From Henricia sp. BOLD:AAB3569 (Eukaryota > Echinodermata > Asteroidea > Spinulosida > Echinasteridae): a DNA stretch of 64,000 nucleotides. The DNA lies in NCBI GenBank assembly GCA_037783545.1, contig JBBELK010000481.1, positions 434,001 through 498,000 of the forward strand. The letters are read 5' to 3'. The position numbers and the translations under genes were made by a program. Under the pieces are notes generated by a model. It was not told the origin of the DNA. It saw only the letters and a program-made list of their open reading frames with translations, and did no database searches. Of this stretch, positions 23,201 through 31,874 are shown one piece after another (position 1 is the first letter of the stretch; each line of letters opens with the position of its first letter).

Positions 23201-26200
23201 CCTCAATCGACATCTAAATAAGAATTTATCTTATTGATAAAAATAACGTACACATTTTCAGTTCAGTTTATCACTTTTATTGAAATAAATAATCTATTTT
23301 GTCTATAAACTTTTTTATAAATGTAAGATTTATAAGTGTCATTTTTTTGTGGGTGAGAAAATATCGAAATTTTAAATAAATATTGAGGTTTGACTTTTGA
23401 CCCTGAGACCATGCGTGGACCTAGACTGGTTCCCCTGTCCACATATTTACTTCCCCTTCGTCGTATATGAGCGAGAGCAGCGTAGCGCACATGGACAGGG
23501 GGACCAGTCTAGCGATGTTCCGGCTCTATGTAAACCACATGGAACCGGAGACGTACATATAATTAATTTTTCTTCATTTTGTGTTGCTTAGCTGATCAAG
23601 AAAAATATTTTCAAGCACAAGTACAATTTATACGTTAGACATTTTGTTAAATAAATTATTTAATGTAAACAAATTAAATATCAAGACTAAAAGGTGACAT
23701 ACATATGCATGAGTCAAGACTTCAGCGTGATTGCGCGTATTCAGACTGTAGAGGGCGGGCTTCATGCAAAGTTTATCCGCTGAAATCCGACTCGATAGTT
23801 TTGTTCAATTTTTTACTGAAAATCGCGAATGTTTTCGGGTTTTTTGGACATGGGAGGTGTGTATGGGAGTTACTTGATAATATTGGTAAGTTACATCGAA
23901 AACTATTTTCCAGAAACCCTGGTCATGCTCCTTTAAGAACAAAGAACTAAGTTTTATAGCACATACAAAAAAAACACTAAACAACGAAAGAACAAAAAAC
24001 AAATTGGTTATTGTAAAAAAAAAAATCAAACATATATCTATCTTAGTAAAAACTAAAAACCATGGTAAAAGCAATAGCACGAGAGAGTATTTTGACAAAA
24101 AAACTATTAATTCGAAAGGACAGATTTTCTGTTTTAAAGAAAATATTAAAAATGACCAAAAGCTGAAATTTAATCTTAGTTTAAAAGACCTTATTCTAGA
24201 TGCCGTTCAGCTTTACACAAACCAAAATGAAGTTATGCATATCGCTCAATCAGTTCTCTTCAATCTCCTAGGTTTACAAGTAATATTAAGTTCAATGTAT
24301 ATATACAAATTGTTGTTGAATAAAGTTGCAGTTTACACGTTTCTCAACAAAAGAAGTGTGTATCGTCCACCAACTAACCAAACAAAATCCTTGCTTTCAC
24401 AATTTTCTCTCAGGTGATGGAGTCTCTTTGACCGTGGTCATCCTAGTTATGGCACTGATCGGCAAGTTCTTTGCTTCAGCTGCGTTTGATATTGCTTACT
24501 TGGTAACTGCTGAAGTTTTTCCGACCATTGTGAGGTAAATTGTCTTGCCACGCGAGGGCTCACTTACGTTCAGCCTGATTATTTTTGTTGTACATTAAAG
24601 GCCCAGTGGATCATTTGCAATGACCCCAAAAATAATCGACGAGTTTACAGGGGAAAAGTTCTGAAAGTAAATATTGAATTAATAGCAACTACCCAATGAA
24701 AGGTTTCCGCTCAAAATGATATAATTTTACCAGAAAATAATACGTAAAGATGAAATTATTTAGATCGTTTGCAAACGATTTACTTATTTTTGGTTCGCAT
24801 CTACGCGGTCCAAAATGCATGGGCGCTGTGTCCTGCGCGTGTGCGTGTTCCAACGCGATGCATTTTTATGGATCGCGCGCAGAGCCACATATAGTACCCG
24901 ATCAACTGAGAACGAACATTTGAAACACCCCGCCAAGACCAGGAAAATGCATATGGATTTTCATGTTTTTTTTAAACGTGGTACATTTAACAAAGCTGAA
25001 ATTTCTTCGGATGAGTTTGTTGATGTCTTTCTTTTGATTTATAATGGTTTTATTCGCAGAATCGCTCAAAAACAGATCATCTACAGGGCCTTTAAAGGCC
25101 ATTATATAAATTAAAGTGGCCGAGAATTTTACCTAATAAGTTCAACGAGGAAAACATTACTCAGCAATAGCAAAGGCATAGAGCTGCGTATTTCGTTGCA
25201 CGAATTTGGCGCGCGCGCATAAGCCTTTTTGAAGTATGGCTGCCTTATAGAGGGCGCCCTTTGATTTGGGTAAACAAAACCAAAATGGCCGACGCTTGTA
25301 CGTACGTTTGTGCGGGTGGGTGTACGTTTACATTTTTACTGACGGCTAAAGCCGCCTTTTTAAAATGACATTTTAGTGCTTAATTACGGTAATGGACGGG
25401 TTAAAGATACTCATTTATCTACGGCACAGGATATGTGTTAATCTGGCTGATTTAACCCAGCATTAAGGCATAAGATGCGCCTAGCCTACGGTCCAACGCG
25501 CGCACTGTCATATATCAAAATGATGGACACATGCAAAGGAAACCGAGCAAAGTTGGGCTAGGCCTAGTGAAACTTAATAATTTATGCAAGCCTTTGTCTA
25601 CTCTATAACGTGCTATGTTTTTGCCTAAAGCCTTAGCAATTAGTAGGGCATATTTTAACTTGCTAAGTTACGCTATGACTGTTTCCCAAAAGACCAATCA
25701 GTGTGTTATGTTTTAATTTGTTTCTTTTGGCTCTTTTAATTATAGTCCAGATGAATAATGCAAATGACAGTTTGAGTTTACAAGCAGTAGATCCTAAGTG
25801 CATGACTGGCTGAAAACCAACAATTAGTGCCTTATCATCATTCCTAGAAGAAATTGCAGCTTTTTCCAAATTAACTTGTTATTAATAGTTAAATCTTGTA
25901 TTACCAATCTTCAAAAAGAAGAAGAAAGAGTTGGAACCCAAATTTGTCCTTGTTATAAGCATTACTTTGTATTAACAGTGCTCTTTTTTTTAAGAATTTA
26001 CCACTCGATAGTACCATTAACTATGCATATAGATGCTCTAAAAATCACTCCATCTTAAGCTTCCATGTTATGGTACAGTAACAACTCTGATAAGAGAACT
26101 GCTCATTGAACATTCTGCTCATAATGAAGAAAATTTCCTATTCTCCATCGTGTTCATTCCTAATTATTCATAAAGCTTGACTATGCAAGTTGTGAAACAC

Positions 26201-29058
26201 TAAAAAATACAGCTAAAGTACATGAAATTTTGTTTTGGCCATGGACAAATGAGTGTAAATAAAAAGGCCAAGTGAAACAAGATAACTTGAAGCCGCACGA
26301 CACTGAGTTTATTCAGTGGCAAATCTGAAAATACAGATGTCAAAACTGTCAAAGAACTTTACATGTGAACTTCCAGAAACCACGGGAAAGAATTGATAAC
26401 TTGACCATATTGTTTTAGACCTTGGAAAGAATTCCATACTCGGCTCGTCACATTTTCTAAAGTGCAAATGAAAAGAACAAATTTTGGAGGGGGAAAAAGT
26501 GAAGATTTTACGAGGAAAAACTAAGAAATCTTCCGAGATGTCTTATACGTTTAGTGCAGGAGGGTTTATGTGACGTCCGACTCGTAAATTCTTTCCAAAA
26601 TATTAATGGTTAAATTATCAATTCTTACCCTATCGGACTTTAGAAACGTGCGTGAACGAATCAGCATTTTTTGAAGTAATACGTTTTTCACGTATGCTAG
26701 GCAAAACAATAACGAAAACGATCAAAATCTGCCACAAACAGACCAAAAGTTGTTCTTATACAATAGAAAATTATCCTATTTCCAAAACCACGTACAATAT
26801 TGGTCGTCAAGTTATCTCTAAACAATCAAACAGATGAAGTTTTGATAAGCATTTTAATACAACAACGTACACGCTACGGTAACCGTCTGCCATTTTTAGA
26901 TGCGTTTACCCAAATGACAGTGCGCCCTCTAGCGACAGGTATAGTATCCGCCATACCTCAAAAAGGCTTATTGCTGACGAGCCTCTGCCTTTGAGGTGGT
27001 TTAAAAAGGTGTGCGCACAAGCACAAATTTTGTTTACTATTCACTGAGCACAAAACCTTGCATGAAGGTTTTCTGACGCATTGATGCATGTAGCTGAAAT
27101 TTCTGCAGGCTAGCTTACCAAAATTCCTTTTTTTTTATTATGTTAATAAATGTCCTTATTCCAGAATTGTTTATTTATTTAATGGGGTTTAATGAACTTC
27201 AATTCGCAGCCCATAGGCTGAATTTGCATGAAGCTTACAAGTGTGTTCCACCTAAACAATGTACAATAAGGTGTGAACCCACCTCCCATCGCGGACGTCC
27301 CATTGTTCCTCTTTTGTTTGGACTTAGTTTTTTTTGGAGACTGCTCTCATTTGTTTTGCACACGATTCTAAATCGCAGACGTCCTTGCCAATCGCGGACC
27401 CTATTGTTCCTATTGTTAAACGTCCATTTGAATACAGAAACCCGCGCATAGGTGGGTCGCAGAGATACCGGGGAATCCCCTTACTCTTCACGAAGGAGTA
27501 CTCTTGGATCTTTTAAAGGTAGTATACTCGTTTGGTACACTGTTAAAAACGGCATGATTTCCACTGTTAATTGAAAGCATAGGTCGAGAAAACTACCTTG
27601 TAGAAATGTTGTGCATGAATGAATGCAGGCGATCTTTGGACACTCAAAACATTTTGTCATTTTTCTCATTAATGGGGGCAATTCAGACGAAATAATTTCA
27701 CAGGATGATTATTACCATTACCATCTTGATAACAAGCAAGCTTAAATATAATAATTCAGAATTTTCTTTGGAGGGTAATTACCAAACAAGTAGACTACCT
27801 TTAAGTGCATTACATAACACACTGGACCAACGGCTTTACATGCCTTCCGAAGGATGGGGCAAGTGTGTCTAAGTGCCTAGTTTTCACCCGAGCGTTGCAA
27901 GTCAGTGGCCCAAACCACTCGGCCACGGTACCCTACCAAAATCTACAAAAACAGTTTTATCTTGCAAATTATTCGGTCCGTCGTGTATAATGTGTAACAT
28001 GGTAATTGTTTGGTTCTGTTTTCAACCGAACCAATCAGTTGAACATTTCCTTATTGACTACCTTTTCCCCCAGAAACGCTGCAGTCGGGTTTACTTCTTC
28101 TATTGCCCGGGCAGGCGGCATGGTGGCGCCCTTTGTTGTGCACTTGGTGAGTTGTCACAAAGTTGTCACAAAGTCTGACGTCAGTCACCATGGTAACTGG
28201 TCTAAACATTCACTTGCAATCTCAATATCCATTGCTAAACCGCAGGGAAACAGTTCACTGGTTTAAGTTTAGAACCAGTAACCTTGGCAACATACAAAGG
28301 GTAACGTTTTCACTTTATAACTCTATAGATTATCTGCACCGGCGGCCATGACAAGGGGCAGGTTTTCATATTTAAATGATGTGACAATAGATCCACAAAG
28401 TGCCTACTCGTGCATGACGCATGGTGACAATGTGACTGCCTCCTGTCACGGCCGCTCGTGCAAAGAGTCTATTGACATTACTTTTGTTTTATCTACAGAA
28501 AAAAATGAGCAGTTGATCATGGCTTCAGACCTGAACAATTTCGAAGTGTTTCCTCACAAAATCTTAAAATTTTCTCACTCCTGAATTTGTTTGTCTTTTT
28601 CATCAAATTTGAACTGACTTAAACTTACTGTCGCCGATAGTTCAACTCAAGGCGCAAAAACGGCCGTATCAAAACGCCGTTTTTCACAGGGTTGCCGATG
28701 TCTAAAATACAAAGTATGATTTTTTTTCCCGTTAAAATAAAGTGACTGCTTTAAAAATTCATTCGGAGAATTTGCTGTGAACCACGGACAATATAACTTT
28801 AATACCTTGTGCACAGATGAGCCTTATAGTACACTACATTCGTGATTTCACCCAACTTTTTTTAAATTCCAGAGCGTTTTTCACAAATCTCTCCCCCTGA
28901 TCGTGTTCGGAGTGATTTCCCTGGTAGGCGGGTTCCTGGTCATCTTCCTTCCCGAGACCAGTCACAAGGCACTACCGGAAACAATGGACGACGGTCTCAA
29001 CCTCGATCGCAACGCCAGAGGCGGGGTGGAAGAAGTTGTATCTCCGGCTCGTGTCTGA
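11216..29058 (+). CDS. SLC22-family transporter B, complete nine-exon gene
   Basis: Nine exons join in phase: 11216-11539, 14317-14547, 17008-17204, 19120-19521, 20238-20372, 22268-22353, 24414-24534, 28074-28146, 28873-29058, a total of 1755 bp or 584 residues, close to the usual 530-600 of SLC22. It is a predicted 12-TM plasma-membrane carrier of the major facilitator superfamily that moves organic ions; the substrate is unknown. Evidence includes TM1 and a large glycosylated extracellular loop (residues about 45-105), LDLVCDR, the MFS signature GQLSDIFGRRP (138-148), FESIRWLAQKGR after TM6, the acidic cytoplasmic loop (about 265-365, longer than usual), AEVFPTIVR before TM11 and a C-terminal LPETSHKALPET. 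All donors are GT and all acceptors AG. The start ATGTCGGC is the first in frame; MDVESS, five residues in, aligns with the start of paralogue A. The introns are heavily colonised by TIR elements, and one Mutator-like element begins 81 bp after the stop. Confidence 0.9.
11604..12416. mobile_element. TTAA-flanked TIR element (ACACCGGC family), reverse copy in SLC22 intron 1
   Basis: Runs antiparallel to the copy at 2412-3165, with TTAA at the left end (11599-11602) and the right end (12417-12420). It starts 65 bp after the exon 1 donor, so exon 1 reading into the intron ends close to it. Confidence 0.8.
12671..12787. repeat. Left part of a GTGTCCAGAT-family TTAA element
   Basis: Begins AGGAGCGTAACCAGATCACATG after TTAA (12667-12670) and matches the left half of 40966-41325. 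The right half is replaced by the tRNA-like array. Confidence 0.6.
12801..13500 (+). repeat. Nine-unit tRNA-like tandem array
   Basis: Units of about 80 bp each begin GTATACCACTGTGCATCATA and contain an A-box-like TAGCTCAGCTGG followed by GTAGAGCATCTGCC. Units start near 12801, 12896, 12976, 13060, 13135 (short), 13174, 13257, 13340 and 13417. In the first eight the T-arm is reduced to GGTCTTGGGGAAACC-like sequence without a B box. Only the last has a proper B box, GGTTCGAATCC, at about 13479-13489. The acceptor ends do not pair, so none looks like a working tRNA; it may be the head of a SINE family or an amplified tRNA pseudogene. Confidence 0.8.
13610..14156. mobile_element. AGTTGC-family TIR element carrying a CACTG element
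   Basis: Diverged copy of 9349-9764 with left end TTAAAGTTGCCCTGTCCG and right end ACGGACAGTGCAACTCTAA, where the final TTAA has decayed. The interior is interrupted at 13884-14011. Confidence 0.75.
13884..14011. mobile_element. Small palindromic CACTG element with 2-bp duplication
   Basis: The 128-bp element begins CACTGTAAAAATAAGTTAG and ends with its complement, with long near-perfect arms. It is flanked by AA on both sides. The related element at 9349-9764 has CGTTTCAAGAAAAAGG uninterrupted at this point, giving the empty site with one AA. CACTG ends and a 2-bp duplication fit the CACTA/EnSpm group. Confidence 0.8.
14317..14547 (+). CDS. SLC22 B exon 2
   Basis: 231 bp, phase 0 at both ends, acceptor TTTCAG and donor GTGAGT. 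It encodes residues 109-185: LDLVCDR, TM2, the MFS motif GQLSDIFGRRP and TM3 to TM4. Confidence 0.92.
14610..14830. repeat. TTTGCAAATATTTGCGATG repeat, also at 18655-18790
   Basis: Runs of TTTGCAAATA and GATGTCGCACATTT blocks repeat internally here and recur at 18655-18790, both ending near GTTGCATACTTGGCAT. Non-coding. Confidence 0.6.
14876..14985. repeat. Half copy of the ACCTTTATCACGGTGC TIR repeat
   Basis: Matches the left half of 7211-7609 (CTAGACCTTTACCACGGTGC onward). The right end is absent. Confidence 0.55.
14995..15266. repeat. TIR-type repeat with word-like interior (ACTTACGAGC / CAACGAC)
   Basis: Between GTTCAGACGGGC and a right end GTCGTTGG / TATACAGGGCC the interior repeats short words such as CTTACTCACGAG, ACTACC and AACGAC on both strands. 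The TIRs are poorly preserved. It is grouped with 16298-16927, 20417-21216 and 35044-35889. Confidence 0.45.
15349..15589. repeat. TIR repeat with internal hairpin
   Basis: The ends GGAACGCACAGGAGCCAA and TTGGCCTCTGTGCGTTC are inverted. Inside lies a second hairpin around CCAGATTATGTCACCTGACA (about 15492-15557). Confidence 0.55.
15611..15844. mobile_element. GGCCAATTT TIR element, intact copy
   Basis: The ends GGGGCCAATTTCATAAAGC and GCTTTATTAAATTGGCCCC are inverted, with long arms. It carries the uninterrupted TTTGCTTAATCC site used as the empty-site control for the element at 7770-8253. The flanking GCA on each side may be a 3-bp duplication. Confidence 0.75.
16298..16927. mobile_element. 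GC-rich TIR element with repeated CATCGGCCGG-type words
   Basis: The ends TAATACCCCAGTCACAATT and AATTGTGACTTAGGTATTA are inverted. The GC-rich interior is filled with irregularly spaced variants of CATCGGCCGG, GGCGCCGCCCAG and GGACATAGGCA. The reading frames on the minus strand here follow the repeats and are not genes. Confidence 0.65.
17008..17204 (+). CDS. SLC22 B exon 3
   Basis: 197 bp, acceptor CGACAG and donor GTAATA, leaving phase 2. It encodes residues 186-251, TM4 to TM6, with WRHLQLAF. The donor merges directly into an AAT microsatellite. Confidence 0.9.
17206..17233. repeat. TAA microsatellite at the exon 3 splice donor
   Basis: About nine TAA units start at the second base of the intron, so the donor GTAATA is itself part of the array. 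It may be the tail of a minus-strand retroposed sequence starting at about 17234, which also contains AGGGCGACATTTCGGG hairpin arms. Confidence 0.85.
17607..18570. mobile_element. CGTGCAGGC TIR element interrupted by a TTAA element
   Basis: The ends CGCGCAGGCTAGGTCGAG and AGCCTGCGCG with arms through ATAAGTAGAAATCTGTGG match the intact 215-bp copy at 53274-53488. The right third of that sequence is split at TTAA by the element at 17767-18505. Confidence 0.85.
17767..18505. mobile_element. TTAA-flanked TIR element (ACACCGGC family), nested copy
   Basis: The ends AGGGACATACCGGC and CCGGTGTGTCCCT lie between TTAA at 17763-17766 and 18506-18509. The empty site GTATTTTAATAAGCGTGG in the copy at 53274-53488 shows a single TTAA, proving a 4-bp duplication. 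Confidence 0.9.
18655..18960. repeat. TTTGCGATGTCGCAC repeat and adjoining inverted segment
   Basis: The first 130 bases match 14610-14800. The following segment (about 18786-18960, CAGCCGATTTCACGAATCC onward) is an inverted repeat also found, in reverse, at 52935-53105. Confidence 0.55.
19120..19521 (+). CDS. SLC22 B exon 4
   Basis: 402 bp, acceptor TTAAAAAAG, donor GTAAGA, phase 2 in and out. The acceptor is placed at 19118-19119 because only this keeps the frame and gives LLWFSFESIRWLAQKGR. It encodes the long hydrophilic loop between TM6 and TM7, rich in D, E, S and T, ending at the start of TM7 (LIVRTLIVSYCW). A second AG (19131-19132) would break the frame. Confidence 0.88.
19718..19935. 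repeat. Partial GTGTCCAGAT-family repeat
   Basis: Matches 1609-1845 in the same orientation, beginning GGGAAGAAGACAGGAAATG and ending near GATATGGTATCAAAATCTC. Confidence 0.55.
20238..20372 (+). CDS. SLC22 B exon 5
   Basis: 135 bp, acceptor ATCGAAG, donor GTACAG, phase 2 in and out. It encodes TM7 to TM8: WFVGTVVYYGFFINSTNLFG and LTEAPCYVLNYFVMTR. Confidence 0.92.
20417..21216. mobile_element. TIR element filled with CGGTAGAGCACGGT words
   Basis: The ends AGCTTCAGTCACAC and ATGTGACTGTAGCT are inverted. The 800-bp interior contains dozens of irregularly spaced variants of ACGGTAGAGC and its complement GCTCTACCGT, with a short AT-rich hairpin (GAATTCTTAATTT...AATTAGAAATTC) in the right third. 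No reading frame looks genuine. Confidence 0.7.
21267..21440. mobile_element. Small TIR element (CCGAAGTG family)
   Basis: The ends AGACTGCCGAAGTG and CACTTCGGCTGTCT are inverted and the body matches 7399-7567 (AAAAATCACT...CCGTGTCCC...GTGCTTTT). Confidence 0.7.
21606..22028. mobile_element. TTAA-flanked element (AGGGCCCCTGAAATGG family)
   Basis: Begins AGGGCCCCTGAAATGG after TTAA (21602-21605) and ends near TAGGAGCCCTTTA. A diverged copy is at 45009-45420, sharing ATGAGCAAAGTGGTGATGTCA-like sequence. Confidence 0.55.
22268..22353 (+). CDS. SLC22 B exon 6
   Basis: 86 bp, acceptor TTTATAG, donor GTGAGC, phase 2 in and 1 out. It encodes YGRKRPLMFYYFFSGAF, the loop 8-9 GRKRP motif and TM9. Confidence 0.9.
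22956..23150. repeat. Left half of a GTGTCCAGAT-family TTAA element
   Basis: Begins AGGAGTGTGTCCAGATCAC after TTAA and matches the left half of 40966-41325 before similarity fades. The rest of SLC22 intron 6 (22354-24413) shows little else except the hairpin at 23421. Confidence 0.55.
23421..23513. repeat. Simple hairpin repeat (CTAGACTGGTTCCCC)
   Basis: The ends CTAGACTGGTTCCCCTGTCC and GGACAGGGGGACCAGTCTAG form an inverted repeat. This is the uninterrupted form of the outer repeat at 6989-7660. Confidence 0.7.
24414..24534 (+). CDS. SLC22 B exon 7
   Basis: 121 bp, acceptor TCTCAG, donor GTAAAT, phase 1 in and 2 out. It encodes TM10 and the diagnostic AEVFPTIVR loop. Confidence 0.93.
24535..27237. 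other. SLC22 B intron 7, left part: nothing recognised
   Basis: AT-rich non-coding sequence. I see no exon, RNA gene or clear TIR element; short reading frames here have no family resemblance. Confidence 0.6.
27238..27945 (-). mobile_element. Reverse copy of the 58375 SINE with two insertions
   Basis: The reverse complement of 58375-58680 can be followed through CCACCTAAACA, GGGGAATCCCCTTACTCTTC, CGGCTTTACATGCCTTCCG and CCACTCGGCCACGGTACC. It is interrupted by a TCGCGGACGTCC repeat (about 27270-27450, also at 35965-36165) and by the TTAA element at 27517-27800. The B-box region is deleted. Confidence 0.75.
27517..27800. mobile_element. TTAA-flanked TIR element (AGGTAGTATAC family)
   Basis: The ends AGGTAGTATACTCGTTTGGT and ACCAAACAAGTAGACTACCT lie between TTAA at 27513-27516 and 27801-27804. 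The SINE at 58375-58680 has GATCTTTTAAGTGC-type sequence uninterrupted (58555-58562 region, reverse), the empty site with one TTAA. Confidence 0.9.
28074..28146 (+). CDS. SLC22 B exon 8
   Basis: 73 bp, acceptor CCCCCAG, donor GTGAGT, phase 2 in and 0 out. It encodes RNAAVGFTSSIARAGGMVAP in TM11. Confidence 0.92.
28165..28455. repeat. Dispersed repeats in SLC22 intron 8
   Basis: 28165-28330 (AGTCTGACGTCAGTCACC...CAGGGAAACAGTTCACTGG) is related to 30326-30480 and to about 1484-1590. 28346-28455 is the hairpin repeat of 8586-8700. Confidence 0.55.
28873..29058 (+). CDS. SLC22 B exon 9 with stop
   Basis: 186 bp, acceptor TTCCAG, phase 0, stop TGA at 29056-29058. It encodes TM12 and the hallmark LPETSHKALPET followed by a short tail ending SPARV. 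No polyadenylation signal is seen before the Mutator-like element starts at 29140. Confidence 0.93.
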   Translation, partial: SVFHKSLPLIVFGVISLVGGFLVIFLPETSHKALPETMDDGLNLDRNARGGVEEVVSPARV

Positions 29059-29139
29059 GTTCGGTCGGTCTGTTCGTGACACGAGTAACTTTTTCTCGCG
29101 TCCGAACGGCTGGAACGCGAACCTAAAACACTGCACACT

Positions 29140-30018
29140 GTCCAAGGGCTATGATACTGTGTGAATCCGTGAAGAATTTGCATGTATGCTATGCAGCGAA
29201 AGTGCGCCATCGCGCGGTGAATTGTAGCCAACTGCAAAATAGTCTGGTTACCGAAATATCTTAGTCTGAATCCTGACTTCTCGGACGAGGCTGTATCATA
29301 GCCTTGTGCTTTCTGTATTCGATGTGTTTTATGGGCGGGGACTCTTTATGCTAATTTTTCAAAGAGAGCACCGAGACGTACAAGCTCATTGGTTAACGCG
29401 GTTGTTTTGACAGAACAATACAGTGCCGTTTGAAAAATAGCAGATTTTCCGTACGTAGCCTGTACCCAGTTGGTAAGTTCACAACACGTCATACCTTTAC
29501 AGAAAATATGTGAGGGATATCTTCTGGTCTTCGTGAAAGTCATCAATTTGCAATTTGTAGGCTGCATAATTCAAACTACTGTTGATTTCCTCACACTATA
29601 CGTGTGATTTCGCCATAATTGCATCAGACAGGCCCACATACTGTACACTATACACATGTACGACGTACAAACGTTTATGCTTGCAAACCGGTCACACGCA
29701 CCATTTGACCCGAGTAGTGAGCTCTGATTGGATGTTATGTAAGATATGAATATTTATAAGCACTCGGGTTTCGCATAAGTAATTGCGTCGGATTTCCAAC
29801 GCAGATATAAAGAAACACATAACAAATCGAATACAGAAAGAACAAGGCTATGATACAGCCGCGCCCGAGAAGTCAGGATTCAGACCAAGATATATTTCGG
29901 TAACCAGACTATTTTGCAGTTGGCTACAATTCACCGCGCGATGGCGCACTTTCGCTGCATAGCATACATGCAAATTCTTCACGAATTCACACAATATCAT
30001 AGCCCTTGGACAAGGCTA
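29140..30018. mobile_element. Mutator-like element with long inverted arms next to the SLC22 stop
   Basis: The arms are about 185 bp each; the right end is GGACAAGGCTA, as in 6158-6944, and the left end lacks the first few bases. The flanks TGCACACT (29132-29139) and TGCACACTC (30019-30027) give an 8-9 bp duplication. It lies in the 3-prime untranslated or downstream region of SLC22 B. Confidence 0.75.
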
Positions 30019-30027
30019 TGCACACTC

Positions 30028-31792
30028 AGGATGACACACGTAGCCTACATACCTTTAATACCATCGGTATTTACACGAACGCGTAGAAACCGCACAAGAT
30101 CTGAAATGAAACTTGCACATAATTTTGACCAATTCTGTCCAATGCAAAGTGAAATTCAAGCAACTGGTCAATTTGAATTGATCAAGCAAGTGGTCAATTT
30201 GAGGTTTTTCAAAAGGTACCTCATGTTCCTGGTAGTGTGCAGAATTTGGTGGTGCACTTCACACCAACCGTTTGGGTGGAAAACCTGACTTTGTACTGTC
30301 ATGAATTTTATATACTACTAAAGTGTGACGTCAGTTGCCAAAGTTACTGGGTCTAAACATTCGCTGGTAATCTGAAACATCACTGCTAAAGCGCAGGGAT
30401 TAACAGTTCACTGGTTTTAGTGCAGACCCATGGCAGTCCCTTGATAAAAACAAAGGGCGGCGTTATCATCATAGAACTCTGTACTGCGGTACGATTTCCG
30501 TCTGTCCGTCCGCATAAAATGTTAAAACTTTCCAACCTCGTATAATATTAGCTTTATGATTTATTTTGTTTTGTTTTAATTTAATTAGAAAAGTTAATTA
30601 TTTTAAAAACGATAGTTTCCATTATTGTACATAAAGTAAATAAAATATACACCTATACATTTTCGAGTTTCGGATGTAATGTTTGCTGTACTTCACACCT
30701 GCCGCGTGCACCACATAGCAACACAAATTTAGTCTGGTCAAGTATACTAAGTGTGTATGTGAAAGGACGTACGTCAGTACACCAGACGCCATTCATGATA
30801 AACACGTAACAGTCTAACTGGTTATTGCGGATAGGGTAACTCATAGACATTTGGATAATGCCCCTGTCCGATTTGCGTCTGGCCTGGATAGAGTTGAAAG
30901 CAGAACGAGTACGGTCATCGTGATCAGGGGTATTTTTTCCTTCAACAGTATTTTATGACAATGTAGCCCGTAAAATAAAAGTGGCCCTATTTTGCCCAGT
31001 AGCACATGGGACTTTTTTTCCAAAATGGACGCTGGTCTGTTTGGCAAACTTCACTCTTATTTTTGCAGGGGTGGTTTTATTTCAAGTGAAAATTAGTGAA
31101 TAAAATTGAACAGAATTGAAAAGATGAGACTTTAAAGAGTGTTTTGCTTTTTGTATTTTAGATTTTTAAATTATATATTGGATATTTTTTAAAGTTTAGT
31201 TTATACTGTTATTTCACTTGATAGCATAGGTCAAGACATAAAATTAACAAAATCCAGACATGCCCTCTTTACATGACGGTCGAGTACATCTAAAACTAAA
31301 ACAATTACAAAATTAAGTTTTTTTATTATTTTAAAATGGGCTTGATTTAGTGGTAGGCTACACCTTTAAGGCACCCAGGAATTATAATAGAGGGCGCTCC
31401 CAAATTGTATTTCAGTCTGGTTGCTCTATTGTTTATTGTGCGGTGTCCATAAGGTTAGCACAGAGAACGACACTGGAGGCGTTGGTTAACAGACTTGTGT
31501 CAAAGCGCGCGTAAAAGTCTGTCAAAATTTCTGCGCCGCGAACGTCTGCCAGCACACTTTCGGCTGTCGAAAACTTGCTTTTCCTAAATCCACGTCGATT
31601 AGGGTAAATTTTAAGATTTTTTTTGGCAGTTCTAGTGGCCATCGATCAAATGAATTTGCTTTTTATGTTTCTGTCTTAGTATTTTTAGAGATGCGGTGAT
31701 ATTTCATAAATTTATTTTGCAGACGAAACTGGCCTGGCCCTGGCGAACAGTTGAAAACACATCGATCGTGCACGTAGGCCTACGTGCAAACC
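30028..31792. other. Intergenic region between SLC22 B and HLTF
   Basis: Contains a copy of the GACGTCAG repeat (30326-30480) and otherwise AT-rich sequence with no recognised gene. The HLTF promoter should lie in the last kilobase; I see no clear TATA box or CpG island. Confidence 0.5.
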
Positions 31793-31874
31793 ATGAGTCG
31801 ATATTCGGGGTGGGGATGGAACAACAGACGATATGGACGGGGACAGAATTGGAATAAGAAAGGTTCAAAGAAAG
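31793..31874 (+). CDS. HLTF: HLTF exon 1 (start)
   Basis: 82 bp, ATG at 31793, donor GTACGT, phase 1. It encodes MSRYSGWGWNNRRYGRGQNW followed by NKKGSKK. There is no family match for this tail, but the frame joins exon 2 exactly and no better start exists between here and exon 2. Confidence 0.75.

Noticed and set aside
24004-24417. 137-codon plus-strand frame before SLC22 exon 7
   Set aside because: Lysine- and asparagine-rich AT sequence with no family likeness, ending in the exon 7 region in another frame.
31433-31642. 69-codon minus-strand frame upstream of HLTF, possibly a divergent gene
   Set aside because: No domain, no splice evidence; kept only as part of the promoter region.
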